Part shown: positions 24,444 to 33,600 of the stretch, one piece after another
Numbering within the stretch: position 1 is the first letter of the stretch
Layout: the number at the start of each line of letters is the position of its first letter
Origin: Spirochaetales bacterium
Lineage (GTDB): Bacteria; Spirochaetota; Spirochaetia; Sphaerochaetales; Sphaerochaetaceae
Direction of reading: 5' to 3'
Length of the DNA stretch: 33,962 bases
Assembly: GCA_012728215.1 (NCBI GenBank)
Contig: JAAYFO010000010.1
Location: 1-33,962 of the forward strand
Translations under genes and position numbers: made by a program
The notes under the pieces: model-generated
Told to the model about the DNA's origin: nothing
What the model saw: the letters and a program-made list of their open reading frames with translations, nothing else
Database searches by the model: none

Positions 24444-26753
24444 ATGAAAACATCGATAATCATTCACGGACATTTCTACCAGCCCCCTCGTGAAAACCCC
24501 GAGACAGGTCTTCTGCCCAAGCAGATTGAAAGGAGCAGGTACTCAGACTGGAATCAGGCCATAACAGAAAACTGCTATCATGCGAACTGCCATTCCCGCT
24601 ACCTGGGGCCATACGGCGAAATCAAATCAATTGTCAACAACTATGATCACATATCATGGAACTTCGGTCCCACATTGCTTCGTTGGTTCGACAATGAAGA
24701 CCCGTCCGTAATCCGCTATCTTCAGGATGCGGACAGGCATGCCATCAGAGAGACAGGACATGGCAACGGAATCGCACAGGGTTTTGGACACAGCATTCTG
24801 CCGTTGGACTCACCTTCCAACCGCAAGATCCAGATTGCATGGGGAATCGAAGACTTCAAATCCCGATTCGCTCGGATGCCCGAGGGATTCTGGTGCCCTG
24901 AATGTGCAATCAATCCAGAGACTATCGACGACCTCTGTGACGCAGGAATCAAATTCGTCATTCTGTCTCCATGGCAGGCTTTCAGCATTGAGGATAACGG
25001 AAAGCAGAAGGCACTCGGTTCCAACCCTGCACCGTGCGATGAACCTTTCTGGATAAAAGGCACCAATGGCAAGCTCGCTGCCTTTTTCTATGACCCTGAG
25101 CTGGCCAGCGGAGTAAGCTTCGGGCATCTTCTGCGAGATGCGGACCAATTCTACCATCTTCTGGTGCAGAGACGAAATGAGGCAACCACGACACCACGTC
25201 TGATGCATTATGCCACTGATGGCGAAATCTACGGTCATCATGAGCCGTTCGGCAACATGGCGCTCACTGCATTGATAAAGAAGATCAAGGATGGCGAAGA
25301 CTTTGAACTTACCAACTATGGAGCCTATCTGGAGAAGCATCCTCCTGTAAGGACAGCGGTTCTCAAGAAGGGCGATGACAACCTCGGGACATCCTGGAGC
25401 TGCTGTCATGGAGTCGGTCGCTGGTTCCGCGATTGCGGATGCTCCACAGGAAGTCAGCAAGGATGGAACCAGAAATGGCGTACTCCCTTGCGCAATGCCT
25501 TCAACAGGCTGGGCAATCGCCTGAGTGATGTGTTTGAGAAGGAAGTACATAAAATGCTTCCAGACTCTCCTCCAGGCTTCTCCCATGTGATTCTTCGTGA
25601 TTACTACAAGGTTCTGACTAAGCGAATCGACATTGACCAGTATCTTGCCAGCCTCAGCATTGACCAATCCGACCGCGTCACGATGGCCAGGCTTCTGTGC
25701 GGAATGAAGAACTGCCTTTACAGCTTCACCAGCTGTGGCTGGTTCTTCAATGACTTGTCCGGGATAGAACCGCGTCAGAACATCAACTATGCACTTTTTG
25801 CAATCAAGCAGTTCTGGGAATTCCTCAGCCCCTCTGATCTGGACATGTTCCTAAGCGATCTGAGCAAGGCTGAAAGCAACATAAAGGCTCAGGGAAACGG
25901 AAAGCAGATAGCCATCTCTCTTTGCAATGCCATTGAAGGCACCAGCGAAGCAGTGATTGCCGCATATCTGAACCATCTGATTGATTCAAGACAGATGCTG
26001 AGAAGATATGGATACTTTCAGATTGAAGCCTCCGGCGATTTCTCAGAGTACCTTCTCACAAATTCCACGACGCTGGAAAAGAGAGCATTTCACATAATGC
26101 TTGACTATGATGAGAGGACCCTGACACTCACCAATCTCTCTCCTGGCAAGGCCTTTGACATTCTGAAGGACAATTCGTTGAGAAAGTCTGTGGATGAGAA
26201 GAAGTATTCCTTCTCCAGCATACCTGAGAGACTCAAATCCCTGCTTCTCATGCGCATAGACGATTCTGTCTGCATTCATGAGAAGAATCTGGTAAGGGAG
26301 ATCGGGCATTCGATTGAAATGCTTGGATTGATAGCTCAATCCACCGGGACAACGGAGCCTGACATAGACTATGCGCTTCCCTTCCGAGCACTGAGACAGT
26401 TCTTCAATACCGACATGGATACGATAATCAGTGAATGGACGGACAACAAGCTGTTCATAGCAAGGATCATGACACAGATCAGCAGTTATGCCCCCACAAG
26501 GACAAAGCAACTGCTGAACGACCTTCTTTCGGGCTGCATAAACAGGCTGGCGGCACTTCTTTTCAAAGAAAGCTACAGCGAGCGACGGATGAACTTCAGC
26601 TATGATCTTCTCAGGACTGCTAGGAAATGCAAGATTGAGCCTGACATCACATACATGCAGGATGCACTGTATCCGTACATGATGGACAAGAGACATGATT
26701 TCCCATTGATGCGGAACATGCTGACTGATCTGAATTTCTCAACACAGGGCTGA
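24444..26753 (+). CDS. GH57 family protein with DUF3536 C-terminal region
   Basis: A 769-residue glycoside hydrolase family 57 member of the DUF3536 type. The N-terminal catalytic barrel starts SIIIHGHFYQPPRENP. EGFWCPECAIN holds the candidate nucleophile E153, and YATDGEIYGHHEPFG holds the candidate acid D259. Helical DUF3536 sequence fills the second half. GH57 enzymes act on alpha-glucans as amylases, 4-alpha-glucanotransferases, branching enzymes or pullulanases; the exact activity of this subgroup is unknown to me. It is divergent from the DUF4912/branching-enzyme pair, 137 bp away, so the three genes probably serve storage-glucan metabolism. No signal peptide is present, so it is expected to be cytoplasmic. 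Confidence 0.86.
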   Translation: MKTSIIIHGHFYQPPRENPETGLLPKQIERSRYSDWNQAITENCYHANCHSRYLGPYGEIKSIVNNYDHISWNFGPTLLRWFDNEDPSVIRYLQDADRHAIRETGHGNGIAQGFGHSILPLDSPSNRKIQIAWGIEDFKSRFARMPEGFWCPECAINPETIDDLCDAGIKFVILSPWQAFSIEDNGKQKALGSNPAPCDEPFWIKGTNGKLAAFFYDPELASGVSFGHLLRDADQFYHLLVQRRNEATTTPRLMHYATDGEIYGHHEPFGNMALTALIKKIKDGEDFELTNYGAYLEKHPPVRTAVLKKGDDNLGTSWSCCHGVGRWFRDCGCSTGSQQGWNQKWRTPLRNAFNRLGNRLSDVFEKEVHKMLPDSPPGFSHVILRDYYKVLTKRIDIDQYLASLSIDQSDRVTMARLLCGMKNCLYSFTSCGWFFNDLSGIEPRQNINYALFAIKQFWEFLSPSDLDMFLSDLSKAESNIKAQGNGKQIAISLCNAIEGTSEAVIAAYLNHLIDSRQMLRRYGYFQIEASGDFSEYLLTNSTTLEKRAFHIMLDYDERTLTLTNLSPGKAFDILKDNSLRKSVDEKKYSFSSIPERLKSLLLMRIDDSVCIHEKNLVREIGHSIEMLGLIAQSTGTTEPDIDYALPFRALRQFFNTDMDTIISEWTDNKLFIARIMTQISSYAPTRTKQLLNDLLSGCINRLAALLFKESYSERRMNFSYDLLRTARKCKIEPDITYMQDALYPYMMDKRHDFPLMRNMLTDLNFSTQG

Positions 26754-26761
26754 TTCCAGTT

Positions 26762-26796
26762 CAGGCTGCTTCTCAGCTACTGTGAAGCAAGGCCTG
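26762..26796. repeat. Inverted repeat between convergent GH57/DUF3536 and recN genes
   Basis: Arms CAGGC-TGCTTC (26762-26772) and GAAGCA-AG-GCCTG (26784-26796) pair over 11 bp with a 2-nt bulge; the recN stop codon (26775-26773) lies in the loop. No T-run follows on either strand. It may slow or end transcription from both sides, as only 19 bp separate the two stop codons. Confidence 0.4.
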
Positions 26797-28416
26797 GGCG
26801 TGCCTGAGGGATTCCTCGTTTTCATCACCGCTAAGCATGCGGGCTATCTCGTGGATGCGGGATTCTTCATCGGCAAATGCGATGCAGCTGAAGGTCCTTC
26901 CCGCCTCCTCGTGCTTGGATACAATGAACTGCGCATCTGCCATGGCCGCAATCGAAGCCAGATGAGTTATCACTACAACCTGTCTGGAACGAGCCAGATT
27001 GCAGAGCTGGATACCGACAGCCTGAGCGACTGTCCCGCCAATCCCTGCATCAACCTCGTCAAACACCTGTGTCTGAGTGTCATCGACTTCTGCAAGCACA
27101 GTCTTTATGGCAAGCATGACTCTTGAAAGCTCTCCGCCTGATGCTATCTGCGAAATCAGCTTCGGTGGCTCTCCCTTGTTGGGAGAAATGAGGAAATTCA
27201 CATCATCCATACCATTAGGCCCCAAATCGGAAGGCAGAATTTCAATTATGAACTTGCCCGACGGCATTCCCAGGTGTGAAAGAGAAGCTTCAATCAGCTT
27301 CTGCAGAACCAAGGCGGCCTTCTTTCTTGCTGAGGAAAGCTTCTGTGCAAGGTCAAGCACTTCATTTTTCTGTTTGCTGATCATGTTTTCCAGCCGTGAC
27401 AGTTCAATCTCAGTCTTTTCTGCTGAGTGAAGAGTGTTCTTTGCATCATGGCAGAAAGCAATCACATCCTCAATCATCGCACCATACTTTCGCAGTCTGC
27501 GTATGGCCATCAGCCGTTCCTGAAGGCTGTCAAGCTTCTCCTGTGAAAATGAAAGATTGGAGATTCTGTCTCTCAATGTCTCAAAGACATCTTCGTTTTC
27601 AATCCTGAGCGACTCGACTCGCCCTGAAAGATCGGCAAGAGTCGAATCAGCCTTCATCGCCTTGACGAGGTCACTTTCCGCATCAAAGAGCAGGTCCTTG
27701 GCCGATGACACTGCATTGATTGCCAGCTGAAGGTTCTCACTGAGCATCTCGTAATTCGAGATCACTGCGATCTGGTCCTTTATCTCCTGATCCTCACCGG
27801 GATGAGGATCGACCTTTGATATTTCCGAGACAGCGAACTCAAGGTAGTCCTTCTCCATCTGGGCCTTTCTGAGTCTGTCCTCGAAATCACTCTTTTCCTG
27901 CTCCATCGCCAGAAGTCGCTGATATGACTGCTGATATGAAGCGACAAGCTCCTGATTTCTTGCATAGGAATCGAGAATCCGCCGTTGTCTGTCAAAATGG
28001 ACAAGGCTCTGATGCTCATGCTGAGAATGCATGTCTATCAGAGAATCCATGAAGCATACAAGTTCATTTCTGGAGACGCTCTGGCCCTGGATTGAAATCA
28101 GGCCTCTGCTTCCGTTTGCTCTTACCACCCTTCTGACGGTTACCGAATCATCTTCCGCCTCGATGCCTCGTTCCTTGAGAAAATCCAGAACAGAATGCCC
28201 TTGAGGTATGCTGACAAGTGCATTGACGACACATTCCTCTGCACCTGTCCTTACAGCCTGAGAATCCGCCTTTTCACCAAGAAGCAAGCCCAAAGCATCT
28301 AGAATAATTGATTTTCCAGCTCCGGTTTCTCCAGTAATGACATTGAATCCTTTTGAGAAATCTATCTCAAGGTTTTCAATCAACGCGAAGTTTCTAATCT
28401 GCAAACTTTCGATCAT
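26773..28416 (-). CDS. recN: DNA repair protein RecN
   Basis: An SMC-like ATPase for double-strand break repair. Its 547 residues match the usual length of about 550. The N-terminus MIESLQIRNFALIENLEIDF is diagnostic, Walker A is GETGAGKS (29-36), and long coiled-coil arms span about 150-370. The ABC signature lies in ISQIASGGELSRVMLAIK, Walker B in VFDEVDAGIGG, and the conserved QVVVITHLASIAAMAD follows. The ATG directly follows the nadK stop; GGAGG lies 10 nt upstream, inside the end of nadK. The nadK-recN pairing is common in bacteria. Confidence 0.97.
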   Translation of the reverse strand: MIESLQIRNFALIENLEIDFSKGFNVITGETGAGKSIILDALGLLLGEKADSQAVRTGAEECVVNALVSIPQGHSVLDFLKERGIEAEDDSVTVRRVVRANGSRGLISIQGQSVSRNELVCFMDSLIDMHSQHEHQSLVHFDRQRRILDSYARNQELVASYQQSYQRLLAMEQEKSDFEDRLRKAQMEKDYLEFAVSEISKVDPHPGEDQEIKDQIAVISNYEMLSENLQLAINAVSSAKDLLFDAESDLVKAMKADSTLADLSGRVESLRIENEDVFETLRDRISNLSFSQEKLDSLQERLMAIRRLRKYGAMIEDVIAFCHDAKNTLHSAEKTEIELSRLENMISKQKNEVLDLAQKLSSARKKAALVLQKLIEASLSHLGMPSGKFIIEILPSDLGPNGMDDVNFLISPNKGEPPKLISQIASGGELSRVMLAIKTVLAEVDDTQTQVFDEVDAGIGGTVAQAVGIQLCNLARSRQVVVITHLASIAAMADAQFIVSKHEEAGRTFSCIAFADEESRIHEIARMLSGDENEESLRHAQALLHSS

Positions 28417-29268
28417 CTAGCAAATGCCTCCATCCCATCGGAGCTTTTCCCTGACCACTTCGAAGAAGCTTCTACGACCTGGGTTGACAAACAGCGCTTT
28501 CTTTTCTGAAACGATTTTCACGGCATCTCCCTCTCCCAATTCCATGAGCACCTGTCCATCGGCATTAAGGCATATGCCGGTACGTTGATCATTCTTGACA
28601 AGGAAACTCACAGTGGAGCCGCCGCTTACCACAATCGGACGGTTTGACAATGAGAAAGGACAGATTGGATTGATTATCATCGCATCCATGTATGGGTCAA
28701 GGACCGGCCCTCCGGCCGCCATGCTGTATGCAGTGGAACCAGTAGGGCTTGCAACGATGACACCATCGGATCGAATGGCACCGCCAAAGCACCCATTGAT
28801 GAACATATCAAGCTTGAGAACCTTGGAAATGCCACTTCCTGAGATGACGATGTCATTCAGTGCATCAGAAAAAAAAGTGAATTCAGTCTGACCTGGCTTT
28901 CTGTAATACGAAGAAAGCATCTTTCGCTTTGAAAGATCTAGCCTTCCTTCAGCAAATTCTATATATGTCTCCTTCCATCGGTCAGCTTCGACTTCCGTGA
29001 TGTATCCAAATGTGCCGAGGTTCACGGCGATGATAGGTGTGCTCTCACAATCCGACAATGCCCTGCAGCAGGTCAGAACCGTTCCATCACCACCTATGGA
29101 GAAAGCCAGGTCCGCACAGAGCCTTGAATCACTGTGCTCCAATTCACCCACATCCATTATATTCAGGCATTTGTCATCAAAGAATTCCTTCATCTCGCTG
29201 ACAATCGCCTCAGCCTTGTCCTTGGATTTGTTGAATACAATCAGTATCCGCTCAATTTTTCTATTCAT
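28417..29268 (-). CDS. nadK: NAD kinase
   Basis: Phosphorylates NAD to NADP. With the ATG at 29268 the protein has 283 residues. Motifs are SIGGDGTVL (57-65), VNLGTFGYITE, FSDALNDIVI and the substrate loop SDGVIVASPTGSTAYSMAAGGP region, all standard for NadK. The start is chosen because AAGGGG lies 6 nt upstream; an ATG at 29295 overlapping the preceding stop is also in frame but has no ribosome site. Middle gene of the degT-like, nadK, recN operon. Confidence 0.96.
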   Translation of the reverse strand: MNRKIERILIVFNKSKDKAEAIVSEMKEFFDDKCLNIMDVGELEHSDSRLCADLAFSIGGDGTVLTCCRALSDCESTPIIAVNLGTFGYITEVEADRWKETYIEFAEGRLDLSKRKMLSSYYRKPGQTEFTFFSDALNDIVISGSGISKVLKLDMFINGCFGGAIRSDGVIVASPTGSTAYSMAAGGPVLDPYMDAMIINPICPFSLSNRPIVVSGGSTVSFLVKNDQRTGICLNADGQVLMELGEGDAVKIVSEKKALFVNPGRRSFFEVVREKLRWDGGIC

Positions 29269-29294
29269 TGCAATCCCCTTTGCATACCTGTCCA

Positions 29295-30305
29295 TCAGGG
29301 AAGATGGGCAATCACCTTGGCCACGGAATCAATTTCGTTACGAGAAAGAAATGGATATATCGGAAAGACTACAGCTCTGAGAAGATATGGGATTGCACAG
29401 GGAAAATGATCGAAATCATCCAGAAAAGGAATTCCTGCGGAATCAGAAAAAGCCATCCTTATCGGAACCTGATATCTGTCACCGAACTTTATGACATCCT
29501 GTGGCTTGGAATCCAGAAGAACACAGAAGTATCCACCATTGATATCAAAGTCAACGCTGTTGAGTCCGAACAGCTTGTGTCCCGAACTCATGAGACTCTG
29601 TCTGAAAAGCCTGTATATCTCCTTCCTGCGTGCAAGCCGCTCCTCAAGATTTGCCAGCTGGACTATTCCAAGGGATGAATTGAGATCCGGAAGGCTGCGG
29701 AACAATGAATCGTCCGAGTCCTGGCTTTCAATCTTTCCATCCCGGATTCCACAGAAGGCACCGCCACCTGTAGATATGAGATTGTTCTCCTCCAAGGCGC
29801 AGATGACTGCATCACCCTGATGTCCGGCTGCATCATCGTTGAAACGGCTTCCCATGCTTCTTGAGACGTCCTCGATAATGAACATTCCAGTCTCATGAAA
29901 ATTCCTCTGATATGGTATCGAACCGAACGGTTCATCAATGATCACCGCCTTTGCAAGGCAGTTTTTAACCTTGTTCAAATCAATGCAGCAGTTCTCAGGA
30001 TCTATGTCTATGTATTCCACTGAAAGACTGCACTCTGAAGCAACATCAGCGTAGAGTCTGGGAGACAGAACCGACATGGCAATGCTGTCTCCAGGCTGCA
30101 GATCGGCAATAAGAAAGGCATTCTTGATTGCATCTGGATACGAGCGCAGGGCAATACCGTCACTAAGAGACAGCAGCCGGCAGAGACCTTCAACAAATTC
30201 CTTACGCCTTATTCCAGGACCTATTTTTTCATCAACCATTGTCTGGAGCACCGAATCCATATCCTTTCGAGTGATGGTCGGCTTATAAAACTCAATTTGA
30301 CCCAT
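29295..30305 (-). CDS. DegT/DnrJ/EryC1-family protein lacking the PLP lysine
   Basis: A fold-type I aminotransferase relative of 336 residues. The family start (IEFYKPTITRKDMDSVL...GPGIRRKEFVEGL) and the PLP-ring region IEDVSRSMGSRF are recognisable. Family enzymes aminate sugar nucleotides using a Lys in a SFHxxKNLTTGEGG-type motif. Here the aligned segment is CALEENNLISTGGGAF, so the Lys is N174, the Ser that contacts phosphate is C169, and the Gln after the Asp is R149; only D146 remains. It is probably not an aminotransferase. It heads the nadK-recN operon from a promoter whose -10 ends 6 nt before the ATG. Its true role is unknown. Confidence 0.8.
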   Translation of the reverse strand: MGQIEFYKPTITRKDMDSVLQTMVDEKIGPGIRRKEFVEGLCRLLSLSDGIALRSYPDAIKNAFLIADLQPGDSIAMSVLSPRLYADVASECSLSVEYIDIDPENCCIDLNKVKNCLAKAVIIDEPFGSIPYQRNFHETGMFIIEDVSRSMGSRFNDDAAGHQGDAVICALEENNLISTGGGAFCGIRDGKIESQDSDDSLFRSLPDLNSSLGIVQLANLEERLARRKEIYRLFRQSLMSSGHKLFGLNSVDFDINGGYFCVLLDSKPQDVIKFGDRYQVPIRMAFSDSAGIPFLDDFDHFPCAIPYLLRAVVFPIYPFLSRNEIDSVAKVIAHLP

Positions 30306-30311
30306 GAATTG

Positions 30312-30352
30312 ATTATAACTTCTACAAAGACAAGAAACAAGTTGTTTCTTGT
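30312..30352 (-). promoter_or_regulatory. Promoter of the degT-like/nadK/recN operon overlapping a 23-bp palindrome
   Basis: Minus-strand TTGTTT (30340-30335), 17-nt spacer and TATAAT (30317-30312), then six bases to the ATG at 30305. A perfect inverted repeat with 11-bp arms (ACAAGAAACAA / TTGTTTCTTGT) around one central base lies at 30330-30352 and covers the -35. A one-base centre suits a dimeric repressor site better than an RNA hairpin. Confidence 0.65.
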
Positions 30353-30367
30353 GGTTTGGAAGGCCTT

Positions 30368-30384
30368 AAGCGCCTCAGGCTCTT
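30368..30384 (-). terminator. Weak hairpin after the DUF1648-like gene
   Basis: Arms AAGAGCC and GGCGCTT (one A-G mismatch) with a 3-nt loop, about 20 nt past the stop. No T-run follows, so intrinsic termination is doubtful. Confidence 0.25.
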
Positions 30385-30404
30385 CACTGTCACATGCTTT
30401 CAGG

Positions 30405-30683
30405 TCAGATCAGATTCACCACAAGCATCATGCAGAACAAGGCAACTCCAACAAGGGAAATCACCAGGGATTTCCTTGATTCGCCCTTCTCAATGATACT
30501 TACAGCCGATCCGCCTATTCCAATCACAGCAGGAATGAGAATCGCCAGTAGTTTCGGCATTGTCGTAGGGTTTCCATTCAGGTCAATCTGTGTCGTGACC
30601 ACATCAGGCAATGCCAGATAGCATACAATTGACAGAACCACTGACACAATAAGCAGAATTACTGCAAGAACACGCAATTTCAT
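30405..30683 (-). CDS. Small DUF1648/SdpI-like membrane protein
   Basis: About 92 residues with three hydrophobic segments. Between the first and second lies ALPDVVTTQIDLNGNPTTMPK, which resembles the DUF1648 pattern (LPdxvPxHxxxxGxpdxxxxK) found at the start of SdpI immunity-type proteins, though the usual His is Gln here. The function is unknown. The ATG at 30683 has only a weak AAAGA ahead of it; an in-frame TTG at 30698, overlapping the upstream stop, with AAGG before it, is an alternative that adds five residues. It follows the large secreted protein gene with an 11-nt gap or a 4-nt overlap, so the two are probably co-transcribed. Confidence 0.68.
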   Translation of the reverse strand: MKLRVLAVILLIVSVVLSIVCYLALPDVVTTQIDLNGNPTTMPKLLAILIPAVIGIGGSAVSIIEKGESRKSLVISLVGVALFCMMLVVNLI

Positions 30684-30694
30684 ATTCTTTAAAC

Positions 30695-33600
30695 TCAAAT
30701 GACCTTGAGAACAAAGTCTTGGCTGTACAATACAGTCATCAGAGAATAAACATTGATTCGCAGTACGATCTCCTGTCCAGCCACAGCGTTCTTTGCCACA
30801 TGAACAAGCAATCTGTTCCTGACGTCAGGATTGATGGAAGCTATGCTCAAGAGCATGTTCGGCACAAGATTGCCTGAAGTCTTGACTATGCCAGTCAAGA
30901 CTTCTGCATCTCCTTGAACGACTTCAACGGATAGATTGACAAGTGGAGAAGTCGAAAGCCCGATATTTCTCACATCGAATCCAATCTCCACTGTTTCCCC
31001 GGCCTTTGCTTCCAAAGCCCTCTTGGAATTGTCCTCGGCGATCAGATAGATGTCCTCCATCAGAATGTTGAAGGTCCTTCGTCCTGTTACAAGATCATAA
31101 TCCACTATCCAGCTTCTCAATGATGAATCTGTGAACTGGAACCGTATTGGAAGCTTCACATTCACTGGGACCACTGGCGATACTGTCAGACCAGGTCGGG
31201 AGAATGAGACGGGAACCGTTCTTCCTGGATTGAGATTGCCGACGACTACACTTGCCCTCTCTGAAATCAAATCGTTGTCAAAATATACGACAAAACGGAC
31301 TTTCTCAAGTGGTTTCTCACCCTTATACTCAATGACTGGTTTGATCTTCAGAACATCAGACGAATAGACTCGTTCGAAGTTTTCCTTGCCTTCGATGAAT
31401 ACGTTGACTATCGACATATCAGGATTATATGCCTTCATATCCACTGAAACAGTCCACTTGAGATCATTCTTGTCAATATTACTGCAGGTCAGGTCAATAA
31501 CAGCGGTTCTGTCATTCTTCAATTCAGCAGTGACATAACCCGAAAGCTGTGTTGAAAGAGGAAGATTTGGCCTGAAGTTGACAACCGTGGTCTCACCGGC
31601 CTTCAGAAGAGGAACTATAATTCTATCGCCTTCAACCTTGAGGAATTCATCGCTGCTGGAAATATTCACTTCGACATTGTAGAGGTTTTCGAGCCCATTA
31701 TTCGAAATGCTGAGCTGCACTCCGAATCTTTCACCATTCTCGAGGAATTCATCGCCATTTCCAAGCTTGATCAGCTCGAACTTATCAAGCGCCAGGTTCA
31801 TTATTGAATTCTTAAGGACCCAGTCGAACTTGCCATTGAAGACCTTTCCGCTCTTTGTTGTCGCACGCAGCAGAATTGTCGCATTTCTGTCATCACCAAA
31901 TCTGGAAGGATCGGCAATGAGCGACAAAGGCTTGTCCGAAGGGCTCAGGAGTCCGGACTTCAGCTCTTCTGATGTCTGGTAGTTTCCCGATGTGCTTGCA
32001 AACCATCCAGCTTCGAGTTTGTCTATTGTCCATGATACCCAGTTCCGACCGCCATCCGCTGAGGCCTCCACAAGAAGGTCGTCAAGAGCCTTCTCGCCAT
32101 AGTTGAATATTCCAAGGCTTATATATAGCTCACGCAGAATGCCATCTGGTCCAGGCATATCATTCACTCTGAAATCAGTGAATGCCACGCCTTCCTTGAT
32201 CACTTCGACTATCGGAGCTTCAAAATCCGATTTGCTCAATGTAAATTCCAATGTCCCAGAGTTATTGAACTTATCCTGAAACTCGATGGCAAATTGCGGG
32301 TCGGTGGTCATGTCCTCAATCTGAAGATAATAACGAAGATAAGTGGAACTCCCTGATTTGACATCATCTAAAATCACAAGATCACCACCATTGTCCTTGT
32401 CGATTATCGAAAGGCCGTCACTCTTGGCAAGCCTGAAAGTCGGGCTGACCAAAGTGCTTTGGGATGAGTTGTTCATCACCTCAACAAAGAGTTCATGTCT
32501 GTTCCTGTCATAGCTGATCTGCCCCAGGCCAATGATCAAGGATCCTTTGCTGACAGCAATATCTACATCTCGGTAATATACTCTGCCTCTTGAATCCTCC
32601 AATGCGGCAATGAGATCAATCTGTCCTTCTGACTCAAAATCCTTGCCAAGCTGAACCAGTATGCCCTGCTTCATTGGAAATTCCTGGGTCTTTCCAGATA
32701 CCATCACTATGCCTTCAAGATCACGAGGTGAATAGAGCGAGACGGTCAGTCGGCCTTCCATGGCTTCCTGTTCCAACGCTTCGGCGTCACCGCTGGATCG
32801 GAGGTTCAGAACAATGCTTCCGGTTTCACCATTCTGAAGAATTCCATCGCCATTGCCATCTACTTCCTCAAAAGATGATAACTCAACATCATGGCTGATC
32901 CATACACCCTCGGCAATCTGAGTCTTTCTCATGTTCAAAAGCTTATCATTCGGACGGTAAAGCGTTCCATCGATTCGCCATCCCCAGAAGCAGCTCTGAT
33001 CATCCCCTCGCTCAACGATGTCTGGAAGAACCAATTCCTCATCATCCTGCCCCATGGACAGGACATACTCATCAATCTTCATTCCTGGCTTGAAAAGGAC
33101 ATCTGAATTCCATATAGGCTTGAATGACATATCTGAATATTCAGCTTTCCATGTCGTTCCATTTTTCCAGACCTTTCCTTTGGAATCATACCAACCGGAA
33201 ACGGTGACGCCTTCATCCTGGGATGAGGACGAAGGTATGGTCACTTCCTCATATGGATATACTTTGATTTCCAGGTCGGATCGAGTGGAATCTATAGACG
33301 AATATAGAAATCTTACGTGGACAGCGAGACCCAAGGTATCGAACAACTCATATTTGAGTTCCTGAGTCTTATCTGGAGTGTATCCTGAACTATCGAGGAT
33401 TCTAAGACAATAATCAATTGTCTTGTTGTCAAGCTTGGATTTTTGGAATTCATCAAGTTCATTTTGAACCATCTGGGCACTGTATGTGTCAAAGCGACCT
33501 TCATAGAATCTTATCCGTTTCTCCAAATTGGCAGCTTTTTCAATCTTTCTATCAGAAAATTCGAGGATTCTACGACGAATTTCAGGATAGGTGCGACTGG

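Noticed and set aside
24810-25667. Minus-strand open frame inside the GH57/DUF3536 gene
   Set aside because: Antisense shadow with no start signals and no domain.
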